Of a stretch of 64,000 nt of DNA, positions 25,115 to 32,401 are shown piece by piece (within the stretch, counting starts at the first letter, position 1; each line of letters begins with the position of its first letter). A program made the translations under genes and the position numbers. The DNA lies in assembly GCF_039851965.1 (NCBI RefSeq), contig NZ_CP156674.1, positions 1,612,001 to 1,676,000 of the forward strand, read 5' to 3'. The notes under the pieces were generated by a model, which was given only the letters and a program-made list of their open reading frames with translations, was not told where the DNA came from and did not search any database. This DNA comes from Pseudalkalibacillus hwajinpoensis (GTDB lineage Bacteria > Bacillota > Bacilli > Bacillales > Guptibacillaceae).

Positions 25115-25885
25115 CTACCACTCAGCAGCTGGAATAGACTGATAGACTTCTGAAAGAGTCGCTAATGCAGCAGTTAAGTGTTCCGTGTGAACACCATTTC
25201 TTCCATTACCCTGTTTCATTTTAAATTCCAACTGAACCTGTTTGAGTATGTTTCTAAAACGCTCTTTGAGGATATCTTCACTCTCCATTAGGGCCAGCCT
25301 CACCATAGCATCCCCCACATCACCATATGAAAAGACCCCACCTAAGTCTCCAAGTACTATTCTCACAGCTGACTCCATCCGTTCCCGAGCTTCAGGCGTA
25401 CTGTTCATCAACTGTCTGAACCAAGTTTCCCAGTGCATCAAGTGATAGCTCATTTCAATCGAAATTTTTTGGGCAAGATGCTGTAAAGGGGTGTATGATT
25501 CTTTCTTAATCGAATCAAGTCGAACCTTTTTGGCTAGAGTGTATAAATAATTTCGTACGACGGTAAATGCCCAATCATAGTATGGATTCTCAAGAAATGT
25601 GCCCGTTCCATTCGGTAGTTCAAGAAGAATCGCATTTCGAAACTTTTCCGGAGGTCTCTGATGCGTGAGTTCATCTGCCATTCCTTCGCCTAATTCTTCT
25701 AATAGAGAATAATAAAGGGAAGCATGCCCCATTAAATCCTGGCTGATCGAAGAGAAAGCCACATCTTCTTCAATATGAGGAGCGAGCCCGAGCCACTCTG
25801 ATCCACGATACGCTAGAATAAAATCATCGTCTGCTAGCTGATAAAGTAACTCTATTAAACAACTGCGATATTCAACAGATTCCAT
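25115..25885 (-). CDS. paaC: PaaC, structural subunit of phenylacetyl-CoA 1,2-epoxidase
   Basis: Ferritin-like structural subunit that supports catalytic PaaA. The 256 residues match the family: LYQLADDDFILAYRGSEWLGLAPHIEEDVAFSSI near the N-terminus and the helix EMSYHLMHWETWFRQL in the middle. Its ATG shares a base with the paaB stop (TGATG), so the two are translationally coupled. Confidence 0.92.
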   Translation of the reverse strand: MESVEYRSCLIELLYQLADDDFILAYRGSEWLGLAPHIEEDVAFSSISQDLMGHASLYYSLLEELGEGMADELTHQRPPEKFRNAILLELPNGTGTFLENPYYDWAFTVVRNYLYTLAKKVRLDSIKKESYTPLQHLAQKISIEMSYHLMHWETWFRQLMNSTPEARERMESAVRIVLGDLGGVFSYGDVGDAMVRLALMESEDILKERFRNILKQVQLEFKMKQGNGRNGVHTEHLTAALATLSEVYQSIPAAEW

Positions 25886-26226
25886 CAGGCATCACCACCC
25901 CCTATGATATCTTTTTCCGTTAACTGCTCCTGCTCGTACTGTCTCCACTTTTTCTTTAAATAACCGTATCCCTTTGTTTCACGGTAGTCTTTGTTAAGAT
26001 GCTTCACAGCCTCACGTTCTTCCTGCGTCATACGCTTAATATCGTCGCGTTTTACTACCCAGATGTCAGCAGCCTGTTCTCTCCTGAAGAAATTTTCCTT
26101 CGCCATAATAAAAGCGAGTTCCCTGTTCGGAGCAAGGAGACTGAACTGGTGTTGAAGTGAGGAAGCATCTGTCTTTTTACTAAACACTTCAAATACTTGA
26201 TAGAATCCATTATCTGTTTCACTCAT
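25885..26226 (-). CDS. paaB: PaaB, small subunit of phenylacetyl-CoA 1,2-epoxidase
   Basis: Small subunit of the multicomponent epoxidase, 113 residues. The N-terminal YQVFEVFSKKTDASSLQHQFS region and the NRELAFIMAKENFFRREQAADIWVVKR segment are characteristic. It lies between paaA (14-base gap) and paaC (one-base overlap). The C-terminal tail is longer and more basic than in the proteobacterial proteins I recall. Confidence 0.92.
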   Translation of the reverse strand: MSETDNGFYQVFEVFSKKTDASSLQHQFSLLAPNRELAFIMAKENFFRREQAADIWVVKRDDIKRMTQEEREAVKHLNKDYRETKGYGYLKKKWRQYEQEQLTEKDIIGGGDA

Positions 26227-26240
26227 GGCTTACCACCTCA

Positions 26241-27185
26241 CTATATTGGCTGTGCACGTTTTCCTAAAGCATCTCTGACCCAGCTATTCATTTCATATGA
26301 TCGTACTCGCAGCGCCAACCGTTCTTTTGATTTAGGCCCATGACCAGTAACAATTTGCTTAAATTCCTTCCAATCGGGTTGAGCGTATTCCCATTCAGCA
26401 TCTTCATTTAACCTGAGTGACGGATCAGGTACGGTTAATCCTAACGCCCAAATTCGAGGGACATATTTTGTTAAAAACTCTTGACGCAGCTGTTCATTTG
26501 TTTTCGTTCTAAGTTTGTATCGCATGTTTTTATCCTGATTCGTATGACCTGTTTCAGCTTTTGAAGGTGGACCAAAGAACATTAAGAGTGAAGGCCACCA
26601 CCTATTAATTGAACCCTGCAATAACGCTCTTTGCTCCTCAGTCCCTTCAGCAAGAGCCATAATGATGCTCTCACCGTGCTGGGCGTGAAATACCTCTTCT
26701 GCACAAATTCGTTTCAATGCACGGCCATAAGGCCCATACGAGGTCCCAAGCATCATTGTCTGAGAAATAATGGCTGCCCCATCAACAAGCCATGCGATGA
26801 TTCCAGCATCTCCCCATGTTGGTGCCTCCATATGAAATACATTATGAAACTTGAGCTTTCCAGAAAATAAGTCTTCCATCAAATCATCCCGGTTCTTACC
26901 CAGTGGTTCCATTAAATCCTCAGCGACCCGAAGCAGAAGCTGACCATGCCCCATCTCATCCTGGACCTTTGCCATGATAGCAAGCTTTCGATACAGGGTC
27001 GGCGCTTTAGGAACCCACTCCTTCTCCGGGAGAGCACCCATGATCTCACTTATGCCATGCATTGAAATCAAGCGAATTAATGCATCACGATAGTCTTCAG
27101 GCATCCAATCATCCACCTCAATTTTATCGCCCCGATCAATTCGTTCCATGAATTGTTTCATTTTTTGTTCTGAATCCACATCCAT
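26241..27185 (-). CDS. paaA: PaaA, catalytic subunit of phenylacetyl-CoA 1,2-epoxidase
   Basis: Di-iron oxygenase subunit that epoxidises the aromatic ring of phenylacetyl-CoA. The iron-binding ExxH pairs are visible in VQDEMGHGQLLLRVAEDL and CAEEVFHAQHGESI, with the SYGPYGRALKR segment before the second. A GTG at 27194 opens the frame, but AGGAGG at 27199-27194 spaces by eight bases to the ATG at 27185. It leads the paaABCD-ethD-paaG operon, with a strong promoter and the shared palindrome upstream. Confidence 0.94.
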   Translation of the reverse strand: MDVDSEQKMKQFMERIDRGDKIEVDDWMPEDYRDALIRLISMHGISEIMGALPEKEWVPKAPTLYRKLAIMAKVQDEMGHGQLLLRVAEDLMEPLGKNRDDLMEDLFSGKLKFHNVFHMEAPTWGDAGIIAWLVDGAAIISQTMMLGTSYGPYGRALKRICAEEVFHAQHGESIIMALAEGTEEQRALLQGSINRWWPSLLMFFGPPSKAETGHTNQDKNMRYKLRTKTNEQLRQEFLTKYVPRIWALGLTVPDPSLRLNEDAEWEYAQPDWKEFKQIVTGHGPKSKERLALRVRSYEMNSWVRDALGKRAQPI

Positions 27186-27201
27186 TAAACACACCTCCTA
27201 T

Positions 27202-27222
27202 ATAACGTATATTTAACGTCAT
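27202..27222. promoter_or_regulatory. Candidate operator of the paaABCD operon (ATRACGW palindrome)
   Basis: ATAACGT-N7-ACGTCAT, the most symmetrical of three such sites in the window. It spans the expected transcription start and overlaps the -10 box by two bases, a position typical of repressor binding. Confidence 0.65.
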
Positions 27223-27249
27223 TATATTTTATTGTTATATAAATATCAA
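27221..27249 (-). promoter_or_regulatory. Predicted sigma-A promoter of the paaABCD operon
   Basis: On the minus strand TTGATA (27249-27244), a 17-base spacer, then TATAAT (27226-27221). This is close to the sigma-A consensus, about 36 bases before the paaA start codon. Confidence 0.7.
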
Positions 27250-27281
27250 ATATTTCTGACTATTTTATTCCGATAAAAAAA

Positions 27282-27300
27282 CCGACCCTTTGCGGATCGG
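27282..27300 (-). terminator. Intrinsic terminator of the acyl-CoA ligase gene
   Basis: CCGATCC / GGGTCGG stem with one G-U pair and a 5-base loop, followed on the minus strand by TTTTTTTATC. Confidence 0.75.
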
Positions 27301-27306
27301 CTGCAT

Positions 27307-28833
27307 TTACGCATTTACCTGTTTACGAAGCGCTTTTCGTAGAATTTTCCCGGTCGTATTCTTTGGTAGCTCTTCAATGAACTCTACAATGGTTGGACAC
27401 TTGTATTTAGCAAGGTGCTCTCCACAATAGGTTAACACATCTTCTGCTGTCATCGTCTGTTTCGTGACAATAAAGGCCTGGACAGCCTCGCCAAAGTTAG
27501 GATCAGGAACTCCTACTACTGCAGCCTCGATGATATCTGGATGCTCGTAGAGAACTTCTTCCACTTCCCTTGGATACACATTGTACCCACCAACGATTAC
27601 CATATCTTTTTTTCGATCGACGATATAGAAGTAGCCTTCATCATCCATACTGGCGAGATCCCCAGTAAAGAGCCATCCTCCTTTAATTGTAACCGCTGTA
27701 TCTTCAGGCATTTTATAATAACCTTTCATTACATTCGGGCCCTTTACAGCAAGCTCTCCGACTGTCCCTGTAGGTAGTTCCTGCCCCAGTTCATCAACAA
27801 CTTTATTCTCAACATTCCTAATGTTTGTACCAATAGATCCGGCTTTACGAGGACGATCTAGAGGGTTAAAACATGTGACAGGAGAGGCTTCTGAAAGACC
27901 ATACCCTTCCGAAATACGAACATTAAATTTCTTCTCAAATCGGTGCAGGAGAGCGACTGGTAAAGAAGAGCCGCCTGAAATACAAATGCGTATATGGTTA
28001 AAGTACTCTGCACGTCCCTCAGGAAATTGATATAGGAAATTATACATAGTTGGAACGCCTGCAAAGATCGTAGCTTTATACTTTTCTGCTACACGGAAAA
28101 CTTCTTGAGGACTGAATTTAGGAAGGATGAGGAGTGTTCCGCCTGAAATAAGCGGTGCATTCATGACAACAGTCATACAAAAAACATGAAACATCGGTAA
28201 AGCTGTGATCACAACATCCTCAGAGGTAATCTGTAAGTAGGCTCCTGTATCTGAAGCATTGCTATACAAATTATTATGGGAGAGCATTGCGCCTTTAGGT
28301 TTACCAGTGGTTCCTGAGGTGTAGAGAATAACCGCGAGATCATCTTCAGCAATAGACTGTTCTGGCACAGTTCCACCATTGTCTTCAATCATAGTTGTAA
28401 ACGTTTTCAATTTTGTATTTGAAATAACCTTCTCTTCTGTTCCTTCACCTGTGTATGCAACAAGGGCAATATCTGGTAGCTGGTTCGTCATTTTTTCAAC
28501 AAGAGGAAGAGCCTGTTCAAGCATAATGACTGCTTTAACATCTCCATTGTGAAGAAGATAACCTATCTCATCTGGTGTATAGATCGGATTGATCGGAATG
28601 ACTACTGCGCCTGCTCGAAGTGCGCCATAATAACCAATGAGAAACTCCGGAGAATTACCAAGAATGAGAGCAACATGATCCCCCTTTTGAATTCCTTCTG
28701 AAGATAAGCTAGCCGCAAACATTGACACTTTATCGTCAAGCTGCTTGTACGTAACCTCTTGATCCTCAAAAATATAAGCCTGTTTATCCGGATAAGTTTT
28801 TGCCGTCTCTGTCAGTTTCTGAGTTAAGTTCAT
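27307..28833 (-). CDS. lcfB: Long-chain fatty-acid--CoA ligase (LcfB-like)
   Basis: AMP-forming acyl-CoA synthetase of 508 residues. The ATP motif is LYTSGTTGKPKGAM (about residues 171-184), followed by EGYGLSEASPV and the hinge segment GWLFTGDLASMDDEGYFYIVDRKKD, with the catalytic lysine in PKNTTGKILRK at the C-terminus. A near-perfect FadR box overlaps its upstream region, and in B. subtilis lcfB (yhfL) is also close to lplJ and yhfI. I therefore call it a fatty-acid ligase, not a phenylacetate-CoA ligase, despite its place beside paaA. Confidence 0.85.
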   Translation of the reverse strand: MNLTQKLTETAKTYPDKQAYIFEDQEVTYKQLDDKVSMFAASLSSEGIQKGDHVALILGNSPEFLIGYYGALRAGAVVIPINPIYTPDEIGYLLHNGDVKAVIMLEQALPLVEKMTNQLPDIALVAYTGEGTEEKVISNTKLKTFTTMIEDNGGTVPEQSIAEDDLAVILYTSGTTGKPKGAMLSHNNLYSNASDTGAYLQITSEDVVITALPMFHVFCMTVVMNAPLISGGTLLILPKFSPQEVFRVAEKYKATIFAGVPTMYNFLYQFPEGRAEYFNHIRICISGGSSLPVALLHRFEKKFNVRISEGYGLSEASPVTCFNPLDRPRKAGSIGTNIRNVENKVVDELGQELPTGTVGELAVKGPNVMKGYYKMPEDTAVTIKGGWLFTGDLASMDDEGYFYIVDRKKDMVIVGGYNVYPREVEEVLYEHPDIIEAAVVGVPDPNFGEAVQAFIVTKQTMTAEDVLTYCGEHLAKYKCPTIVEFIEELPKNTTGKILRKALRKQVNA

Positions 28834-28849
28834 ACGCTCTCCTCCTATG

Positions 28850-28867
28850 TGAATGAATAATCATTCA
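28850..28867. promoter_or_regulatory. FadR (YsiA-type) operator before lcfB
   Basis: TGAATGAATAATCATTCA matches the Bacillus FadR consensus TGAATGAMTAMTCATTCA as I recall it. It is 17 bases upstream of the lcfB start codon. The regulator gene is not in this window. Confidence 0.8.
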
Positions 28868-28956
28868 TTTTTAATTTTCTAAATATATTATATTGGAAGA
28901 AAATTTCTCTAGCAAGGGGAACAGACAAAACTTCATAATAAAGTGAACATTTCAGA

Positions 28957-29036
28957 CCTTTAGGGGCAGTTAACCGCACCTAAACATCCTGAATTTGACC
29001 TGCGTTTTGAAGTGGTGGTTTTAATGCGCCTTAAGG
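28957..29036 (+). repeat. Dispersed long-hairpin element, copy B (degenerate)
   Basis: About 80 bases from CCTTTAGGGGCAGTTAACC to GCGCCTTAAGG, homologous to the second hairpin of copy A at 57261-57339. The ends, the ACCTAAAC loop start and the GGTTTTA segment before the right arm are conserved, but several arm bases no longer pair. A short GTGAAC-containing segment upstream also matches copy A. Together with the FadR box and the lplJ terminator it accounts for the 317-base gap between lcfB and lplJ; I see no gene in it. Confidence 0.7.
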
Positions 29037-29063
29037 GTAGTAGGGTGAAAGCGTACAAAAAAT

Positions 29064-29093
29064 CGCAAACGCCCGTATATACGGGCGTTTGCG
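29064..29093 (-). terminator. Intrinsic terminator of lplJ
   Basis: Perfect 30-base palindrome (arm CGCAAACGCCCGTAT), followed on the minus strand by ATTTTTTG. Confidence 0.85.
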
Positions 29094-29149
29094 TAGTGTT
29101 TATACCCCATCATCAGGAAACTTCTTCTTAATCCTAATCGCACTTCCTA

Positions 29150-30139
29150 TTAATAGAGAAGATTAATAAATTCTTCTTTTGTTATGTTACCAAAGTAATG
29201 TGCAACATTGATATCAGAAAGTGCTTCTTCAAGCGAGCCAGGTTCGTAGCGAACACCTGATAGACGTTCTTCAATTTCGTTTACATCACCAACTCCAAAA
29301 AAGTCTCCAAAAATGGTGGCCTCGTTAATATACCCTTTCTTCACCTCAAGGCGAACATCAATTGAACCAATCGGAAAACGTTTTGAATGCTGAACATTAA
29401 ACCTGGGTGAACGGCCATAGTTCCAGTCCCAATTTTTATAACGTTCCTTTGCAATTCTATGAATAGCAGACCAATCTTCTTCTGTTAATGTATACGAAGG
29501 AATGCGATCCTCTCCTTCAAAAATATAATGAAGAAGCGTTTGTTTAAATTCCTCCCGTGTCATTTCCTGATCCATATGCTCACTGATATTTGTAACTCTG
29601 CTTCGAATCGACTTAATACCCTTTGACTCAATTTTCTCTTTGTTTACTTTAAGTGCTCTCACGACATTTTCTAAATTGACATTAAACATGAGCGTGCCGT
29701 GGCTATACATTCTTCCTTTTGTAGAAAACTGTGCATTACCAGAAATCTTTTTACCATTAACGAGAAGGTCATTTCGCCCGCTAAGCTCTGCGTCTACTCC
29801 TAACTTTCCAAGTGCCTTTACAACTGGATCGGTAAACTTCTTATAATTATGAAAGCTATTTCCATCGTCTTTTGTAATAATGCTAAAGCTCAAGTTACCC
29901 TGATCATTGTAAACAGCGCCTCCACCTGATAGACGCCGAATAACATCTACTTCATTTTCACGAATATAATTCGTATCAATTTGTTCAATCGTATTCTGGT
30001 TTTTCCCTACAATGACGGTAGGATTCATGGAGTAAAATAATAGATAGGTTTCTTCTGGATCAAGTTCTTTAAGAATATATTCCTCAATTGCAAGGTTAAT
30101 CCCTGCGTCCATAATGTTCTCATTATCGATATAAAGCAT
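29150..30139 (-). CDS. lplJ: Lipoate--protein ligase (LplJ-like)
   Basis: Attaches lipoate to acyl-carrier domains such as the E2 subunits of oxoacid dehydrogenases. The N-terminal BPL/LplA catalytic domain contains the VIRRLSGGGAVYNDQGNLSFS lipoate-binding loop (about residues 70-90, shown in two parts as RRLSGGGAVY and DQGNLSFS) and a GKKISGNAQ segment. The C-terminal accessory domain is also present (329 residues in total). It may supply the lipoyl group for the E2 encoded at 11958-13082 as well as for the housekeeping complexes. Own terminator downstream. Confidence 0.92.
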   Translation of the reverse strand: MLYIDNENIMDAGINLAIEEYILKELDPEETYLLFYSMNPTVIVGKNQNTIEQIDTNYIRENEVDVIRRLSGGGAVYNDQGNLSFSIITKDDGNSFHNYKKFTDPVVKALGKLGVDAELSGRNDLLVNGKKISGNAQFSTKGRMYSHGTLMFNVNLENVVRALKVNKEKIESKGIKSIRSRVTNISEHMDQEMTREEFKQTLLHYIFEGEDRIPSYTLTEEDWSAIHRIAKERYKNWDWNYGRSPRFNVQHSKRFPIGSIDVRLEVKKGYINEATIFGDFFGVGDVNEIEERLSGVRYEPGSLEEALSDINVAHYFGNITKEEFINLLY

Positions 30140-30310
30140 GATGTTCCCTCCTGTTCATTCTCTTTCTATTCTAATGAATTGCGCTAGCGGAATCAAAAGC
30201 TGTTACTTATGACCCTCGTACAAAAGTATGAAAAATGGAAAGCCTCCTACCCGTTCCTACGTTTTGCTCTACGAATATTGTAAGCAAACGTATTTATGAG
30301 GAGGAGCATT

Positions 30311-30505
30311 ATGAAAATTGTTTATTATGAAAAAGGTGAAATCCCTGTAGTTGTAGGGGCTTCAAACCTGAATTCAAGCCTGACTATAGAACAAATCAAA
30401 TCTGAAGGCGAAAAGAAATCAAAGGAACTAGCAAGACTACTCGGCCGAGAAATTGGATTTTTGATGGACATGAACGGAAAGTTGGACGCTACATTGGGTG
30501 AGTAA
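30311..30505 (+). CDS. Small hypothetical protein, 64 residues
   Basis: A short cytosolic protein beginning MKIVYYEKGEIPVVVG, with a charged helical middle (SEGEKKSKELARLLGREIG). Five codons upstream a CGA-initiated shadow start is in frame with an ATG, but GAGGAGGAG lies immediately before the ATG at 30311, which is the clear start. I do not recognise a family. It is divergent from lplJ and followed at once by a bidirectional terminator, so it is a single-gene transcript. Confidence 0.65.
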   Translation: MKIVYYEKGEIPVVVGASNLNSSLTIEQIKSEGEKKSKELARLLGREIGFLMDMNGKLDATLGE

Positions 30506-30513
30506 AATCGCTT

Positions 30514-30546
30514 AAAAGGCCTGAAGGAAATTCCTTCAGGCCTTTT
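30514..30546. terminator. Bidirectional intrinsic terminator
   Basis: Perfect stem AAAAGGCCTGAAGGAA / TTCCTTCAGGCCTTTT with a minimal loop, between the convergent 64-residue gene and the metallo-hydrolase gene. Confidence 0.88.
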
Positions 30547-30547
30547 C

Positions 30548-31288
30548 TTACTCTACGGATTCCCAAACTAGCCCTGTCGAAGCCAGTTTAACCTCTCCAT
30601 CAAAATGCTTTTTTGCGTCTTTTTCTAGCTCTGAAAGGTCTCCAAAATGAGGGAGATGAGTTAAGATCAAGGTTGATACGCTAGCTGCTTGAGCGATTGT
30701 TGCCGCATCCGTGCTATTCATATGACCCATTCCTGAACCGTCCATGTCACTGTAAAGATTACACTCCGAAATAAGGAGGTCCGCACCTTTTGAGAATGTT
30801 TCAAACTCTTTTATATAACTGGAATCAGCTGTAAAGACCATCACATGCTCTCCATCAGTAATCCTCATCGCATAACATGTTACAGGATGCTTCGTTTTTA
30901 GAAAGGTGATCGTAAAGGGCCCTATCTCGAGCTGGTCTTCTTCTCTGTAAGACCTTGCTTCCGTGTAAGGCTTATGATCAAGGCTTTGAAAGGCAGCTTC
31001 ATCGTAGGGGTGACTGTAAATCGGTAGAACAGGAAGCTCTGCGTTGATTTTGGACTGAATCAGTCGTCCGTGGTACAGCACGCCTGTATCCGCAATATGA
31101 TCTGGATGATAGTGACTAATCACAACACCATCAAGATCTTCGACTCGAAGATAATGCTGAAGCTGCGATAAAACACCGCTTCCGCAATCAATAAGTAAAT
31201 TGCACCTATCATGTTGGACGAGATATCCAGCACTTGCTTCCCCTGCTTTAGGATAACCTCCCCAAGGTCCAAGAATTGTTACCTTCAA
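30548..31288 (-). CDS. Metallo-beta-lactamase-fold hydrolase (YhfI-like)
   Basis: Cytosolic metal-dependent hydrolase of 246 residues related to ribonuclease Z-like proteins and B. subtilis YhfI; the substrate is unknown. The metal motif SHYHPDHIAD lies near residue 58, with a further histidine in TKHPVTCYAM and a catalytic-region Asp in FTADSSY. The C-terminal segment LILTHLPHFGD supplies the last ligand. Its start overlaps the stop of the upstream SorC/DeoR-type regulator by four bases, implying co-translation. Confidence 0.85.
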   Translation of the reverse strand: MKVTILGPWGGYPKAGEASAGYLVQHDRCNLLIDCGSGVLSQLQHYLRVEDLDGVVISHYHPDHIADTGVLYHGRLIQSKINAELPVLPIYSHPYDEAAFQSLDHKPYTEARSYREEDQLEIGPFTITFLKTKHPVTCYAMRITDGEHVMVFTADSSYIKEFETFSKGADLLISECNLYSDMDGSGMGHMNSTDAATIAQAASVSTLILTHLPHFGDLSELEKDAKKHFDGEVKLASTGLVWESVE

Positions 31289-32247
31289 AACGTTTCACTC
31301 CCCTGTTTCTTCTTTTCTAATAGAGCGCGCGCGGTATAGTGATCTGTTACAAGAATATTCGCATACCCGCCCTGAAGCGCACCATATACTGCGTCCACCT
31401 TATTTGGACCACCCGCAGCCAGAATCGATTTTTCTTTTCGAGACAATTCTTCAAGGTCAATCCCGATCGTCCGGTCATTGAGCTCTTTATGAATAAGCTT
31501 TCCCTTTTCATCAAAAAAGCGTGAACAAATTTCACCAACCGATTTAGAATGGATCGTCTCCAGTTCTTTTTTAGAAACATAATCGGCTTGAACAATGACA
31601 GAATCGTTTGTTGGAATGCCTACACTAAAAAGGGCGATATTTGCATTCATTCCCATATCCAGCACTTTACGAATATGTCTGTCCTTCTCCATTGTTTGCT
31701 TAACTAGAAGATGATCCACAATCGCCGGAACTGGCAAAAAATGACTTGTCGCGTGAAAAGCGCGACTCAGCATCTGGATCACTTCGTACGCATACGTATT
31801 TGTTTCCGAATAGCTGATCCCACCATTTAACTGCACCACTGAAACATTTTTCAAAAGCTTATGGCGCAAGTTTTTTCCAATTTCATTTAGCGTGGTCCCC
31901 CATGAAACACCAATTAAATCATGATCTTGAATAGTAGCGTTCATATAAGCCGCCGCTACTTTTCCAATATGTTTCTTCACAATAGCATCGTCAAATTGAG
32001 GGACAATCGCTACTTTCGCATCAAGAAGACTATACGCTTTGGCGAGTTCTGCAGCGAGTAAATCAACATCTTGTGAGGGGTCGTGAATGGTGATCTCGAC
32101 TACACCTTCCGCTTTCGCCTGCTTTAGTAATCTGGAAACAGTTGGTCTCGAAACAGAAAGCTTCTTTGCGATCTCCTGTTGACTGTAATCCAACTGATAA
32201 TACAAGCGGGCTGCTTCTACTACTTTTGCGAGTTTATCTTTATCCAT
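31285..32247 (-). CDS. deoR: SorC/DeoR-family transcriptional regulator
   Basis: Sugar-responsive regulator of 320 residues. The N-terminal helix-turn-helix (AARLYYQLDYSQQEIAKKLSVSRPTVSRLLKQ, about residues 11-42) is followed by a sugar-phosphate-binding domain with GVSWGTTLNEIGKNL and the C-terminal AAGGPNKVDAVYGALQGGYAN. It strongly resembles B. subtilis DeoR, the deoxyribonucleoside regulator, including IGDICSRFF-like and NDRTIGIDL segments. The usual target genes dra, nupC and pdp are absent here, so the symbol is tentative. Confidence 0.75.
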   Translation of the reverse strand: MDKDKLAKVVEAARLYYQLDYSQQEIAKKLSVSRPTVSRLLKQAKAEGVVEITIHDPSQDVDLLAAELAKAYSLLDAKVAIVPQFDDAIVKKHIGKVAAAYMNATIQDHDLIGVSWGTTLNEIGKNLRHKLLKNVSVVQLNGGISYSETNTYAYEVIQMLSRAFHATSHFLPVPAIVDHLLVKQTMEKDRHIRKVLDMGMNANIALFSVGIPTNDSVIVQADYVSKKELETIHSKSVGEICSRFFDEKGKLIHKELNDRTIGIDLEELSRKEKSILAAGGPNKVDAVYGALQGGYANILVTDHYTARALLEKKKQGSETF

Positions 32248-32299
32248 AGCAACACCTGTATATTCAAATATTTAACTGCCTTTTTCCTCGGTAAGAAAA

Positions 32300-32337
32300 A
32301 GGCTTTCAGAAAGACCATTTTCGCCTTCTGAAAGCCT
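32300..32337 (-). terminator. Intrinsic terminator of transketolase gene
   Basis: AGGCTTTCAGAA / TTCTGAAAGCCT stem with a 14-base loop, followed on the minus strand by TTTTTCTTACC. Confidence 0.78.
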
Positions 32338-32401
32338 CTCACTGTCAAGTTTTTATCTCCCCTTAATGAGCCATAAAACACTCACTCCGGGAAATGCCAC
32401 T

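Noticed and set aside
27307..28833. Phenylacetate-CoA ligase (PaaK)
   Set aside because: FadR box, synteny with lplJ/yhfI and the LcfB-like sequence argue for a fatty-acid ligase.
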